A stretch of 64,000 nucleotides of DNA from Ancylostoma caninum (Eukaryota > Nematoda > Chromadorea > Rhabditida > Ancylostomatidae). Below are positions 1-10,890 of this stretch, one piece after another. The translations under genes and the position numbers were made by a program. Position 1 is the stretch's first letter; each line of letters starts with the position of its first letter. The notes under the pieces are model-generated. The model worked only from the letters and a program-made list of their open reading frames with translations, had not been told where the DNA came from and did no database searches. The stretch is from positions 620,001-684,000 of the forward strand of contig JBAJFG010000086.1 in assembly GCA_037903475.1 (NCBI GenBank), given 5' to 3'.

Positions 1-190
1 AACAGCCCTAAACTACGTTTTTGCTCTGTTTTTACACAGGAAGTCATGTCCACATCCTTATAGATCTTATTCACAGTATTCATTCGAGCAGATTTCTCGT
101 TATGATATTCGTTCGAGGACAAAAACTGACTTAATTATCATAAAAATTGTTTAATACTTGGAGCAAACGCTTTTAGAAAGGGCAGGTTAT

Positions 191-439
191 CTAGGAAGAC
201 TGCACTTCCGCGCCACAGCAGGCGACTAGTTCGAATTCTTCATGTGTTTTCTTGCAGGTGGTAGGAGAAATCGTGAGATGTGATGGCAGATTTTGTTCAT
301 TGTAGAGTGAAAATATCATACTGGAAACAAAATTGCCAACTCGTTTTTCAACGTTAGATATGAACCTTTCAGTGTGTCTCCGTAATTTTGGACCACGCTG
401 TATTATGTTGTCATCTGAGAGGACCTCCGAGCTTATCAA
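191..439 (-). CDS. possible 3' exon of an unrecognised minus-strand gene
   Basis: An 82-codon open frame on the minus strand reads like real protein: mixed, charged, and ending in HEEFELVACCGAEVQSS before its stop. Its upstream side (around 470-530, minus) has another open stretch preceded by the acceptor-like TTTCTAAG that reads GETVNLLGSVVDSSLYIWF, but the gap between the two would be an intron of only about 33 nt, which is too short to trust. I recognise no domain. It may be the last exon or exons of a gene whose start lies between 0.5 and 2.5 kb, or a chance frame. Confidence 0.25.
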   Translation of the reverse strand: MISSEVLSDDNIIQRGPKLRRHTERFISNVEKRVGNFVSSMIFSLYNEQNLPSHLTISPTTCKKTHEEFELVACCGAEVQSS

Positions 440-1728
440 GCCTTAACGATTCCTCGAAGAAAACCATATATATAAGGAGCTGTCAACCACTGAGCCGAGC
501 AGGTTAACAGTTTCTCCTCTTAGAAATTGTGCTAAATTTGAATTTAGAGTAGATGCATATAATTTCAAATTTCAATTCTAACTTCCAAATTCGAACGAAC
601 TTTCAACGAAACACTGCTGCAATCATCTGAAATATCAAGAATGAGTCTGAATCACTGTTAAAGAAGCACCCCTAAGAATCTTCCGATGTGAATCACACCT
701 TGGATTTTACACTTCGTAGGAAAAATGCACCGTGACATCACTTTAAAAAAACTGATGATTATTCAGCTGTATGATCTTCCTTGTTTGTAATGCCTTGTCA
801 TGAATCCGAAAATGAGTCGAAAAACCTAGTAGAGCTTCAGTTGTAATTTTCTGAAACATTTATATCTGTTTGTAGTATCCGAACCTTTTGATAGGAGAGT
901 TTTTTTTTGTGAATCAAGAATCAGAAACCGTCAATGATCTTGAGTAAGGAACTAAAAAAATCTCAATGGATGACGTTTTAGCTCAAAAAAGAGAGGCAAG
1001 CAGGGGGAACGGCGCAAAACAGCGGGTTGTGGGTAGACAAAAAACCTGTGCTGTGTTCCCATTCTGGAAGCTTTTCAAGGGAAAAGAAGTTTCGTTGTTA
1101 CACGAATACTTTCGTTACGTTACGTATTGCTGACAAGTTCCTAAGAAGAGTTTTTCCTAACAAGCGTTTCGTCAGAAACAGCTGAGAACATCGAGCGGAA
1201 GAACTGATGGCGCAATAAAAACCGTGAACTTCGCTGTAAAGCTATCAGCTGCTGCTACACTCCCTGGTCATTTCCAGTTCTCCCCTCGTGTTTTGTTCTC
1301 ATTCACAAGAATGCGCCAGCGGTTAGGCTTAAAAAATCACTGTTGCTTCAATTTTTCTTTGATGGATAAGAGAAAGCACCTTCTTCACTGTTACTGAACG
1401 AGATTCTCCATCACCATCTTCTCTTTTTTCCTTCGCTATCGGAGCCGTTTTTCCGTTTTTTTCTCACCAAACGCAGAGAATCTGAGCAAACCGTATAGTT
1501 CCTTGACCCCTTTATAGCTACTATCGCTCTCTAATTGTCGATTTACTTCACCGCAACCTACACTTCGTTCAGCCACAGTTTCACTTCGATAAGATTTCTA
1601 TTGATTGTCACAGTTGCTACGAGTCTACAATAAAAAAGGAAACTTTTTTCTTCCGGTACACTATGGCCCTTCCTTTGTTTTTTGCGCTTTTTTCTGCTCA
1701 GCAAAAAAAAATGTCGTGAATTCCGCAG
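440..1728. other. no confident feature; AT-rich non-coding
   Basis: This stretch is AT-rich, with homopolymer runs and no frame with convincing protein character apart from the short segment around 470-530 noted with the preceding exon. I see no transposon end or repeat shared with the rest of the window. Confidence 0.4.
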
Positions 1729-1887
1729 AACCTGCTTCGGAAGTTGAACTATCAGCGCAAGTCTTCAAATCTGATGCTGGCAATTGTTACATGTATATTC
1801 ATCTTTTTCTGCCCCTATTTTACTATTAGACTTTATTTCATTTTCATATCTTATTCCAATTTCACTTTCAAAGTCTCTGAAAATTAG
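1729..1887 (+). CDS. orphan membrane-segment exon (receptor TM6-like), uncertain
   Basis: After a possible acceptor (AATTCCGCAG) the frame is open for 52 codons to TAG. It starts NLLRKLNYQRKSSNLMLAIV and continues into a hydrophobic run with Phe, Cys and Pro (FIFFCPYF). A basic stretch followed by a helix with a Cys-Pro or Trp-Pro kink is what helix 6 of rhodopsin-type receptors looks like, but this is only a resemblance. No partner exons were found nearby. It could equally be a chance frame in T-rich DNA. Confidence 0.2.
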   Translation, partial: NLLRKLNYQRKSSNLMLAIVTCIFIFFCPYFTIRLYFIFISYSNFTFKVSEN

Positions 1888-2501
1888 CAAAGCAAAAAAA
1901 AAAAACAAATTCAGATTCTATTAGGTACTGAATAAACAAAAAGTACTCACATTTTTTCCATTAATTTAGTAGTGGAGACTCAAAGTCTATGTGAGAGAGA
2001 CGTCAGAGAGGGAAAGAACTCGTGAAAGCGTGCAACGGATCGAGAAGGCGACGAGAAGAACAGAAATTATGCACAAATACTCCTATGATAGCGTTTGAAA
2101 CAGGGTATATACAAAGGTTTCGGTGAAAAAAAAGGAGAGGGGGATGCCTTTTCGTGAGTAAAGAAAGGATTAAAAATGAAATCAGATGTTATAAGTAATA
2201 AAGATAAAAATTAATAAGGCATAAAAATTAAAGAAAAGTCTGACGTATGGTGGAAGAAGTAGAAGGCGTAAGCGTAGTGCAGTACTCTGCGAATAGCGAC
2301 GCATTTTATAAATTTTTTCTTCCAAAAAAGGAATCGTGTAGAACATTCTATATGCTCTAAGAGAAGTTATTTTCTCTTTTTGCCGACTCTTTCTGGATTT
2401 TCACAGTTTAATTCTGTTGTTGATTCCATTGTTGATTCACGAAATATTCTTCTATTTACAAATTTTTATGAGCTCGGGGTCCAATTTGTTTCCAGGGCTC
2501 A
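1888..2501. other. non-coding stretch with one short purine-rich open frame
   Basis: Around 1983-2095 (+) a frame reading ETSERERTRESVQRIEKATRR is open for about 37 codons. It is purine-rich and low in complexity, so I do not call it. The rest is AT-rich with no recognised feature. Confidence 0.3.
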
Positions 2502-2654
2502 GATGCATCACTGAAGCATGGGTAATCTCATACCCATGGGTAGCAGCTAGATTTAAACAACGTATCTTGAGTGTAGACATGTTGGCGGGTGCTAGTGAAA
2601 GGGTAAATTTGGGTACGTCAACACGTTCACCATGGGTAAACTCAGTGATGCATC
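2502..2654. mobile_element. short MITE, GATGCATC/GGGTAA family
   Basis: A 153-bp element has perfect 13-bp terminal inverted repeats (GATGCATCACTGA at the left, TCAGTGATGCATC at the right) and subterminal GGGTAA blocks. The same ends recur near 13.4, 13.7, 38.5 and 38.7 kb, so this is a dispersed family. It has no coding capacity. It ends 38 bp from the stop codon of the small gene at 2692-3034 and may supply part of that gene's 3' UTR. Confidence 0.7.
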
Positions 2655-2691
2655 CGACCACAACAACCTTTAGGAAACAATTTCTGCCATA

Positions 2692-3034
2692 CTAACTGTA
2701 CACCACTGATTTTTTGTCAGCAGTACAAAATCTGAAGAAGCAGCCATCAAAAATAGAAAACAGGTGGTGGTTATAGTCAAGTATTGTTGTATTGTTGAGT
2801 TTCTGAAAAAAAAATTAGGCGTTGCGGCTGAATTACATCGTTGAATGAAAAAGTTGTCAAGAAAAGCGAATGGCGGAACTGGTTCCCGAGGTGAACCTGA
2901 CGGTTCAACAGACGCAGTGGAATGTTGATGCACTTCTTCTTGAAAGCTAAATTCTCGAGCTTGTTCAATATTACTGCCGAGCTAGCAGCTGGCACTGCCA
3001 CCCAAAAAAATTGCTTCAAACCTCGTTGCAACAT
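2692..3034 (-). CDS. small two-exon gene, 82 residues, unknown function
   Basis: Exon 1 (3034-2897) and exon 2 (2802-2692) join in phase 0 across a 94-bp intron that ends in a textbook nematode acceptor, TTTTTTTTCAG. The product begins MLQRGLKQFFWVAVPAASSA and contains basic clusters (AFKKK, RLLNRQ); the C-terminal half contains FDGCFFRFCTADKK. The N-terminus is a short amphipathic or hydrophobic segment of the sort seen in mitochondrial or single-pass membrane proteins, but I recognise no family. The gene is divergent from the GH27 gene: 313 bp separate the two start codons, so they probably share a promoter region. The ATG at 3034 was chosen because an in-frame GTG and no other Met precede it. 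The strong acceptor and phase agreement are seen directly; expression and function are unknown. Confidence 0.5.
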
Positions 3035-3330
3035 CCCAAACACCTCTCGTTGCTACTTTTCCCAGAAAAACTACCCTTGAAGTGATTTTTCATGGAAAAA
3101 GAACCGCGATCACTCATTTATGTGAAAATAGGTATTATGATAGCAACAATTCTCTCCCTTGTTGTTGTTTACCAGATTCAGAATTTCTGGATATGAAATT
3201 AATTATACCTGTCTATTACCTTATTCGTCGAAGCTAATTGGACCCAATATTCCGTCTACCACCATCCCACGCAATTGTATGACTGTACGATGTACTGTGT
3301 AATTCGTAATAATACTCGTCAGAAATAGAA
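3035..3330. promoter_or_regulatory. divergent intergenic region
   Basis: About 310 bp lie between the start codons of the small minus-strand gene and the GH27 gene. It is AT-rich with no open frame, so it must hold the 5' control regions of both if both gene models are right. No specific transcription-factor site is called. Confidence 0.4.
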
Positions 3331-3347
3331 GTTACATTTTCCAGGGG
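3331..3347 (+). promoter_or_regulatory. probable spliced-leader acceptor of the GH27 gene
   Basis: TTACATTTTCCAG ends at 3344, three bases before the ATG at 3348. A T-rich 3' splice site this close to the start codon, with no upstream exon, is the usual arrangement for SL1 trans-splicing in rhabditid and strongylid nematodes. A conventional cis-spliced 5' UTR exon cannot be ruled out. Confidence 0.55.
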
Positions 3348-6300
3348 ATGCTGCGGTTGTTGCTCCTATTCGTTGGTACTGTTACTGCTCTGGAGAATGG
3401 ATTAGCAAGGTACCACTGTTTTAAGAAGTTCTTCACCGATTGATCCTTAGTACCGGTATCTCCTTCAGAAAATGCTCTGTTTTCTCTGATAAATCTCTGG
3501 ATTGCGTTGTCGATAGACTGTTCCGAATTTTTACAGCTCTTTCTACAGATTTGCTCTGAAAATTTCATTAACTATATATCTATGAGGAGTGTTTTCTGAA
3601 CCACAGATGCTCTGCTGTGGAATAATCAACTCTTTTTTTTTGATTTTCATCTTCTTGGTATAAGGTCCTAGCTCTTAAACACATCCTGCGAAGGTGGAAC
3701 TATTCGAAGAGGCTACAGTGTAACAGAGCGCTTGTGGAAGTTTAACCTTAATGTAATCTTGTTCAGAATCAAAGTCCATTTTGCGTTTTTCTTCGAAGGA
3801 ACTGGGAACTGCCCTCCAATTTAATTTTGTTTCATTTTTTATCTACTACTATGTGTGTTCATGAAAGTGCGTAAAAACACCTATCCAGATTTTTGTTACT
3901 AATCTAAAACGGTAAACACTGAATAGGAGAGACCATGTATTGAAAATTTGAGCAATTAAAACTTCACCTCTCAAATGGATGTGGTCAACCAACTGGTCCA
4001 AAGAAAGTCTCCACGGGTATGTGCTCCTCAAAAGTTTTTTGGCTCAAGGATTTGCCCTCATTTCCTTTTTAGAAAGCAAGGCGGCAGTGAATTGGTGTGA
4101 AAAAAATCAGGCAAAAATCGCCCTATGAAAAGATTTGAGATCTTCTATTGATAAAAAATCAGAGTCTTAGGCGAGAAGTGATTACGTTTGAGTTTTCTAA
4201 CTGACCAACTAGTAGTAATAATTCTGTTACTAACTTATAAAAGCACACATCATTCTCTTCTGCATCTAAACATACAGGGTGGTCCAAAAATCTTTGGCCG
4301 ATGTTCATGGGGACTCACGACCATGACGTTTTTGAGCAACAACATCTGCTTCTCAGCGTTCACGTCTAACATCCGCCTGACATCCGAAGACTCCAGAGGA
4401 TCAAATGCTTTTACAGCGCTCATCCCATCGTTTAAATTGGCGACCATTTCGTAGCCTAAATTCAGATTCCCAGGCTGAAGTATATACGTAACAGAATTCC
4501 GGAAGCTGAGGTCCTGTACTTGCGATACTAGCTAGCATCTAGAGTAGATCACTGAGAACTCTCTTGAAAAAAAAGAAAGAGTAGATCACTGAGAACTGTC
4601 TTGAAAGAAAAAGAACCTGAAAAAAAAAACTAGTGGCGAAGAGTCGATGTCCACGTGTAAGTCTGCTGTGGGACGTTTTCGCTCTGATAATACCAACAAC
4701 GGAGAGAATTTTGGTGCGAAATTTTGGGGCAATAGCAAATTTTTATTATCAGCCCCTTCAAACCGCTGTTGTAATATGGCTGTTATTCCTCCTTCCCTCA
4801 TTACTATCCTGGTGGGTTGCCCCAACAGGCGTACAGTCGGGTCCGGCAGCCACTGCAAATGGGCGCCGGCGGGCGCCGGCCGCCGCCACCCTCCGGCGCC
4901 CCGGTATTAATGATCACTCGAGCTTGGGAGAAAGCGAAGAAAAATACAATTTTAGTCCATAGTAGACAGAGTGCAGTGGATATGTTAAGGCTATAAAGCA
5001 GGGGACCATTTTCACAACTTTCACGCTTTTTCATTTTTGTGATTTTCATGGGGAAAGATTTCTGAATACACAATAAGCGAAGCGAACTCTTCCATTTTCT
5101 GCTTTAGTACACTGCTTCGCGAATACAAAAATGGCCGTTATTCTTCTATGGATGGACATAGTACTTCAGTTGTCCCATCTGAATAATAAAGCTCATCCAA
5201 TTCGGGATCCTCAGAAATAATTGAAATCCGTATGAATTGTTCCATATCCATTGCGAAGTAGTTCTACCGCTGTCATTTATCTTTCGTGGAGCAGTCCTTT
5301 ACGGCAGAGCTGCTCTCTCCCGGTTTCAATCAACTTTGAAAAAGTGGTTTTTCACTATTACTTACACTATTACTGTTACTTACACTTACACTTATCGTAG
5401 TTTATCTTCGAAATTTATGCAAAACGTTGCCGGATGCCTTCCTGGACTACCCGAAGGAGATCACGGGGGACGTTCCAAGCAGTGAACCCCAAACACTGCG
5501 ATACTTAACTCTGGATCTCCAACGGAGTGGAACCAGCGATAGGGACAGATTGCAATCTGCCACTCAAACCACTGAGCCATCCGGGCTGCTTTTTATGTTG
5601 GAGTTTGTTAGATAACTGCAGCAGTCGTAGGCAGCATACTATATGTCTTTGCAAAACGGGGCACAGGGCAGGATTCGATCCCCTGACCACCACAACGTCG
5701 ATCACTCGCTCAACCCACTGAGCTATGCGCACACGCGATGCAACATACAAATGGTGCCCACTATTACTTACACTTAAACTTATCGTAGTTTATCTTAGAA
5801 ATTTAGGTGAAAAGGGAGTTGGGTGGGACCACTCCTGTGAAGCCTAAGCCTAAGCCTTAAACCGATTCTTAAGTACAGGGTTAGGCTTATCTACCCTGTC
5901 TTCTATGGACTAAAATTGTATTTTTCTTCGCTTTCTCCCAAGCTCGAGTGATTTACAGCTCATTAATACCGGGGCGCCGGAGGGTGGCGGCGGCCGACGC
6001 CCGCCGGCGCCCATTTGCAGTGGCTGCCGGACCGGACTGTAGTTGGATCTGGCTTGGAGCCAGACCAAGAAAAATCGATAAAATCGATCCACAGATTGAT
6101 ATGCGGATGGACAGCATCCAGCGAAGAATATCCCACACCCTCTGCTGGATTCGGATGGCGTCCCATAATTCCGAGCTCCTTTCTTCGTCACCTTGGTTGG
6201 AGATATCTCCCCATAGTTTGAACTTGGCGCCACGCGGGTTGCCCAAATTAAAAAAAAAACACTGTCTCACGGGTTGCAATGTTTTATGAACAGATGTGGA

Positions 6301-9300
6301 TTTTGAAGCACTTGAATACCGTTCGGAGACGTTTGGGTCACCCTGTACAGATAATGTGAGCAAAGATAATAATAAGTAATAATAAATAAGCTAATAAATA
6401 AATAAACAAATAATTTAATAAATAAGCGAAGCAGAGCTTTTTCACTGTCTATAAATCGATTGTCCTTGAAGTAGTGACTAGAATTGCAGTCAGAAATAGC
6501 CATCATTATTCTGAAGCTATATTAGATTTCATGCCTAGAAATGTTAATCATTTTAAGGACCCCTCCGATGGGATGGATGTCATGGACTGCGTTCTACTGT
6601 GAAATTGACTGTGTGAAGCATCCGAAAGGATGCATTAATGAGATTTTGTACATGGAAATGGCCGATGAACTTGGTGAGTTTTCGCATTTCAAGGAGAAAC
6701 TTCGCCTTTGCCATACATTTACTAACTTTGTGTTTGAGAAAAATAACTTCACGTTGCACATATAGGAGTAAAAGGAATAATCAGGAACGCTGAGAAGGCT
6801 ATCCTTTTTACCTTCAGTGAAGGGAGGTTATCGAGATGCCGGCTACGTAAACGTACATGTAGATGACTGCTGGATGGCCAGACAACGTGACAGAGCATCT
6901 GGACGACTCCTTGCTGACCCTACGCGCTTCCCGAGTGGGATCCAAAATCTGTCGAGATATGTGAGAACCACCTATTGCTGAGGCTTCCTCTCATCACTAA
7001 GTGGTGCTCTAAGTGTAGGAATTTAGATGCACGCAAGAGGTCTGAACTTCGGCATTTACGAAGACTTCGGCACCCACACATGTGCAGGATATCCGGGAAG
7101 TAAAGATCATCTCAAGGTTAGAAGGCTGCTTTACTACTTTTTGCTACAGATAATGGCTCTTCTGGAAGGAAGAATATTCCCAGGTTGATGCAGACACATT
7201 TGCCGAGTGGGAAGTGGACTACCTGAAGTTGGATGGTTGCAATGTAGAGCTAGATCTCATGCCTAAAGGTGATTTTGCTCAGGAATTGTTTCTTTTCTGG
7301 CGCCACCCTTGATTGAACAGAGTAGGGAAGATGAAGGAAGTTTGAGTTACTCATTTTTCTAGGATAAAAGCATAACTTTGTGGAAAAAATCATATCCGCG
7401 ATACGTTCATGATGGATTTTGCCCATGCTCCGGTTCTTATGATAATTTTACACACTAACATTTTATTTTTTCTTAACATTTCATTCTTCAAAATGCATTC
7501 CATTCGGCAATATTTTATACATTCTGTGCATTTATTTACTTATTTATCTTATTTATATAAAATGCGACGAGGATGTGCTGTACCATTTTCCTAGACGAAA
7601 TGGTCGAAAAAAAAATCATACTCATCAAAGCAATCTGAGCGATAATAATGTCTTTAAGCCTAAGATTACTTGCAAATGTTCCATCTCAATGTCAGTTCTA
7701 TTTTCAACACTTTCAGTTTTATTTTTCACTTTTTTGTTACGTATTTTTTGTGTACGAGCTTGAGTAGATGAAGCTAAAACCACCGGAAGTAATGCTCTAA
7801 AACACCAGACTATGGATGTCGGTGTGATGACTTCCTGGCCCTAGGCTTTTGGCCTCACTGTAAAACGGATACCAAACAGCTGCTCAGCAACCTCCCGAGG
7901 TTTCGAATGGTCTTGAGGGGTCAACAACTGTTGCCTATTGAATTTCGAGGTCCACCAAACGTCGAGAATTCATTTTCGTCGAATCCATTTGTGCTCAAAT
8001 CATCTGTAAAGAGACGGTGAAAGACTTCACAATAGGAAGTACTGCGGTGGATGGTTTGAAAAGTTGTACTTGTATGGAACTGTGTAACCAAGCTCTGTGA
8101 CTGGCTAGTAGAATTGGCCAATGGCAGAGGTCGATTGCGCCGTACTTCTCCCTGGTATAACGTTCCGTACTCAAAAAAATTATCATCTATCTGCAAAAAC
8201 ACTGCACCCGGAAGGGTTTACAATGGATAACAACTTATCCATCGAATGCAATGTTCAGAAGAGAGGCTTTATGGTTTAGATCATAAACTCATATGGACTG
8301 GCCCATTTTCAAACCTTCGTAAAGTCTTGCTGGTGAAACGTTGTTCAGTAAAAAGACTTCCATGCCAGTCAGTACAGCACAGCAATTGAAGTAATACATT
8401 TAATCCTGAGTAATTCCTCAGCTTGGAAAATAATAAGGCATCTTCTGAGCTACTGCCGATTTGCCCTATTGCTTTCATGGATATTAAGGATATCGCAGTT
8501 TTTTCCAATAGGCTATGCTGACATGGAAAGAGCGTTGAATGCTACCGGAAGGCCAATAGTTTACTCATGCAGCTGGCCAGCCTACCTGATAGACCAACCG
8601 GATAAGGTATCGATCTGGAATTGTAAATCTAATTCTTAAGAAAGGTTCTTCTTGGGATTCAGGTGGACTACAATCTGATTGCGAAAAGTTGCAATCTTTG
8701 GAGGAACTTCGATGACATTAACAGTTCTTGGAAATCAATAATAAGCATTATTGATTACTACGATCACAATCAGAACAAGCACATACCTACACACGGACCT
8801 GGACACTGGCACGATCCTGATATGGTTAGTTTGGATACCTTTTGGTCTATAGTTCCTCAATATGCGGAGCTCCTCAGGGCACAAAATTATAAGTTCAGTC
8901 CGGTGAACAGGCGGTGTTACCGTAATTTTCAAGGTTCAAACTACCCTTTCTCAACTCAAAATCAGCACTGATAGGTGATTTGACGTTCGTTAAAGCCTGA
9001 TAAACTAGCAGGTAGTCTTCAATGTGGTGGTTACGAACCACATTTTATTTTACGCCTGAAAATTACGGTAAGACCATCAGCTAGCCGGACTGAACTTTTC
9101 ATTTTGTCCTCAGTGCCCGCACCCCAGATTCATTAATCATTATGTCAGCTCGTCATCGGAAATCCTGGGATCACTGTCAACATGGCCATAGCGCAGATGA
9201 CAATTTGGTGAGTTTCCAGTCTCCTTCCATTTTTTGTTTTCATCCCTCTGCTCAATTTTCATTCAGGTCAATTTGGTCTGCTCCACTGATCATGTCCAAC

Positions 9301-10361
9301 GATCTTCGAATCATTGCTCCTGAGTTCAGATCGATTCTACTCAATAAGGATGTCATAGCAATTGATCAAGATCCCATGGGTAGGATGGGTCGATTGGTCG
9401 CTAATGTGAGTGGAACTATTTCAACCACATATATGTAGAATTATTGGCACTATTTGGGTAATCCGCCCCAAAATTTCGAGGAAGATTTTTTCTTGCTCAA
9501 ATTTCGCATAGGGGGATTATTTGAGGTGCCGAACACGAATGCCTTATCCATTTTGTACCGTAACTCTGTTTTTGTAAGGTTACAAAAGGTACACTGTAGC
9601 TACGGTATCTGACAGAACAAGAGCTACAAAATTGTTTCTGATATGCTGTCAAGGAAAGTTCAAATCACAGCGAAAAAACCGCACGGACTTATTCCCCAAC
9701 CCAATATATTCCGAAGGTTTACTTGTAGAATGTGACGATCAGAGTGATTGTGCAGCAAAAAAAATGTACTAAAACTCAAGAGTCTAGCCATTGGATACTC
9801 CACTTCATCCTGATATGTCCTCACCTTCAGGTTTCTGGAGTAGGTGCATACGTGAAGCCGATTACCCCCGTCTACGACGGAGACACCTCATTCGCGCTTG
9901 GCTTCTTGAACCGTAATAACAAAGCCAATGTGAGTTAACCTGGATTTTCGTCACCTTCTCGTATCAGGACATTGTAGCTGCAAAAAAACATATACGTCTT
10001 TCGTCATTTTACCTTTGTTCTCTTGCTTCACTCCACTTCTTTGCTTGCTGATAAAAACAATGTCCTTTACTTCTATGTACATATTTGATTAGGCCATGTA
10101 TAATTCCATATTGTTCGGTATATTTAGGAAGTAGAGTTCAAGCTGAAAAACATGGGCCTCGTCAATCCTCGTGGATACGTGGTGAAGGATCTGTGGAACA
10201 ACTCGCCAGCTATGCAGCTGTATCCGGACCATGCCCTGCGAATAATTGTTCCAGCAACTGGGGCGGCGATGTTCCACGCCGAACTGATCAGGCCAAACCG
10301 ATATGTTGAGAAGAACCAGATGGTCGATTTGCTCACTAACAGGGTCCCTGCAGGATTTTGA
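3348..10361 (+). CDS. gana-1: GH27 alpha-galactosidase / alpha-N-acetylgalactosaminidase, 11 exons
   Basis: Lysosomal glycosidase that removes terminal alpha-linked galactose or GalNAc. Exons: 3348-3409, 6558-6673, 6818-6960, 7027-7116, 7184-7268, 8512-8606, 8663-8824, 9149-9207, 9267-9405, 9831-9929, 10128-10361. All phases agree and give 427 residues, close to the C. elegans GANA-1 length. Residues 1-14 are a signal peptide ([14 protein letters not shown]), followed by LENGLAR and the GH27 hallmark TPPMGWMSW. Other landmarks are VHVDDCW (72-78), YLKLDGC with the expected nucleophile Asp154, SCSWPAY, WRNFDDI with the expected acid/base Asp215, HDPDM and APLIMSNDL; the last third forms the beta-sandwich. 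Exon 1 sits 3.1 kb upstream in front of an intron with nested transposons; intron 5 is 1.24 kb. No disabling change is seen. The orthology is firm; whether it prefers galactose or GalNAc cannot be read from sequence alone. Confidence 0.95.
5526..5589 (-). repeat. tRNA-like module with Cys-type anticodon loop
   Basis: The minus strand shows an A box (TGGCTCAGTGGT, 5579-5568), a D arm GCTC/GAGT, and an anticodon-like hairpin in which GGCAGA pairs with TCTGTCC around the loop TTGCAA. The T arm is weak. In the second copy of the host element most of the A box and anticodon arm is deleted. This looks like a tRNA-derived fragment, not a functional tRNA. Confidence 0.45.
5661..5730 (-). repeat. tRNA-like module with Pol III A and B boxes
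   Basis: On the minus strand there are an A box TAGCTCAGTGGG (5725-5714), a B-box-like GGATCGAATCC (5681-5671), a perfect D stem GCTC/GAGC, a five-pair T stem CAGGG/TCCTG and five acceptor pairs GCGCA/TGTGC. The anticodon arm does not fold properly, so it is a tRNA relic or an internal Pol III promoter of SINE type. It is conserved in the second copy of the element (41735-41805). Confidence 0.5.
7269..8511 (+). other. intron 5 of the GH27 gene (1.24 kb)
   Basis: This is the second largest intron of the gene. It has AT-rich filler and a few short frames on the minus strand (7921-8202), with no transposon ends I can recognise. The exons on either side join cleanly (CCTAAAG to GCTATGC gives a Gly codon), so no exon appears to be missing. 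Confidence 0.6.
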
Positions 10362-10890
10362 TTCATTGAATATACGGGTGAATTTTCGTGCAAATAACAT
10401 ACGAACATTGTATTGAGTAGGATTTTGAATTGCATTTTGATGTTAAATTCGAGAATATATGTATGTATACATATTGATATTTTTTCAAAGGCACGAAACA
10501 ATAATTAAACATCAAGCAATTACTTGTTTTCCCACAATGATGATAGGAGACACTCACTAATTTGGCGGTTGTTCTGTGAAAAATGCTGGCTTTAATTCGT
10601 TAATGAGAACACTGCTCCGCTTCTCCGAAGCGGACGAAAAATTTGCAGGAAATGAGCAATAGCGTGTGTTCGCTAATTTCCTAGGAAGGATGCGGAGCGG
10701 CTGCAATCCATTTAGACTTTTTGAAGGGTTCTTTGGAGAACAAACAGGCAAAAAAAAGTGCCACAAAAAATCGTCATTTTATGCATTATACATAGGTGAA
10801 ATCTGTAAATTTAGTGTGCAGAAATGCTCGAAATTGTACTGCACCAGAAGGACCTTAAATTATAGATGGGGATTTCTGAGTGCATAATTA

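Larger units (their letters stand above)
4834..6039. mobile_element. long-TIR composite element, copy 1
   Basis: This 1.2-kb element begins CAGTCGGGTCCGGCAGCC and ends with the inverse, flanked by TA on both sides. The terminal inverted repeats are about 130 bp, including a GC-rich core (GGGCGCCGG) and the stretch that reads AATACAATTTTAGTCC. It has no transposase. Inside are two tRNA-like modules (minus strand), two near-identical blocks of about 50 bp ending in TTATCGTAGTTTATCTT (near 5351-5419 and 5763-5806), and a telomere-like block at 5842-5856. A second copy, inverted, lies at 41428-42664. The TA target and CAGT ends suggest mobilisation by a Tc1/mariner transposase supplied elsewhere. 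Confidence 0.8.
4275..6345. mobile_element. TACAGGGTG-ended element in intron 1, split by a second insertion
   Basis: The left end CAGGGTGGTCC (4275) and the right end GGGTCACCCTG (to 6345) are inverted copies of each other and are flanked by TA, as in mariner/Tc1 elements. About 560 bp on the left and 300 bp on the right belong to it; the middle (4834-6039) is another element inserted at a TA. Fragments of open frame on the minus strand in both parts do not match a transposase I can name, so the family assignment rests on the ends only. Confidence 0.5.

Noticed and set aside
4632..5073. Frames of 87-109 codons on both strands
   Set aside because: They overlap each other and cross the left end of the composite element; the Arg/Ala/Pro-rich part is just the GC-rich terminal repeat.
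5661..5730. Functional tRNA gene
   Set aside because: The anticodon arm does not pair and the acceptor stem is only five pairs; the module is part of a transposable element.
5953..6363. A 136-codon minus-strand frame in GH27 intron 1
   Set aside because: It starts in the outer transposon remnant and runs into the GC-rich terminal repeat of the inserted element, so it crosses a transposon boundary and is not one protein.
6541..6557. ATG at 6541 as the start of the GH27 gene
   Set aside because: The acceptor TTTTAAG at 6557 and the phase-matched signal-peptide exon at 3348-3409 explain the N-terminus better.
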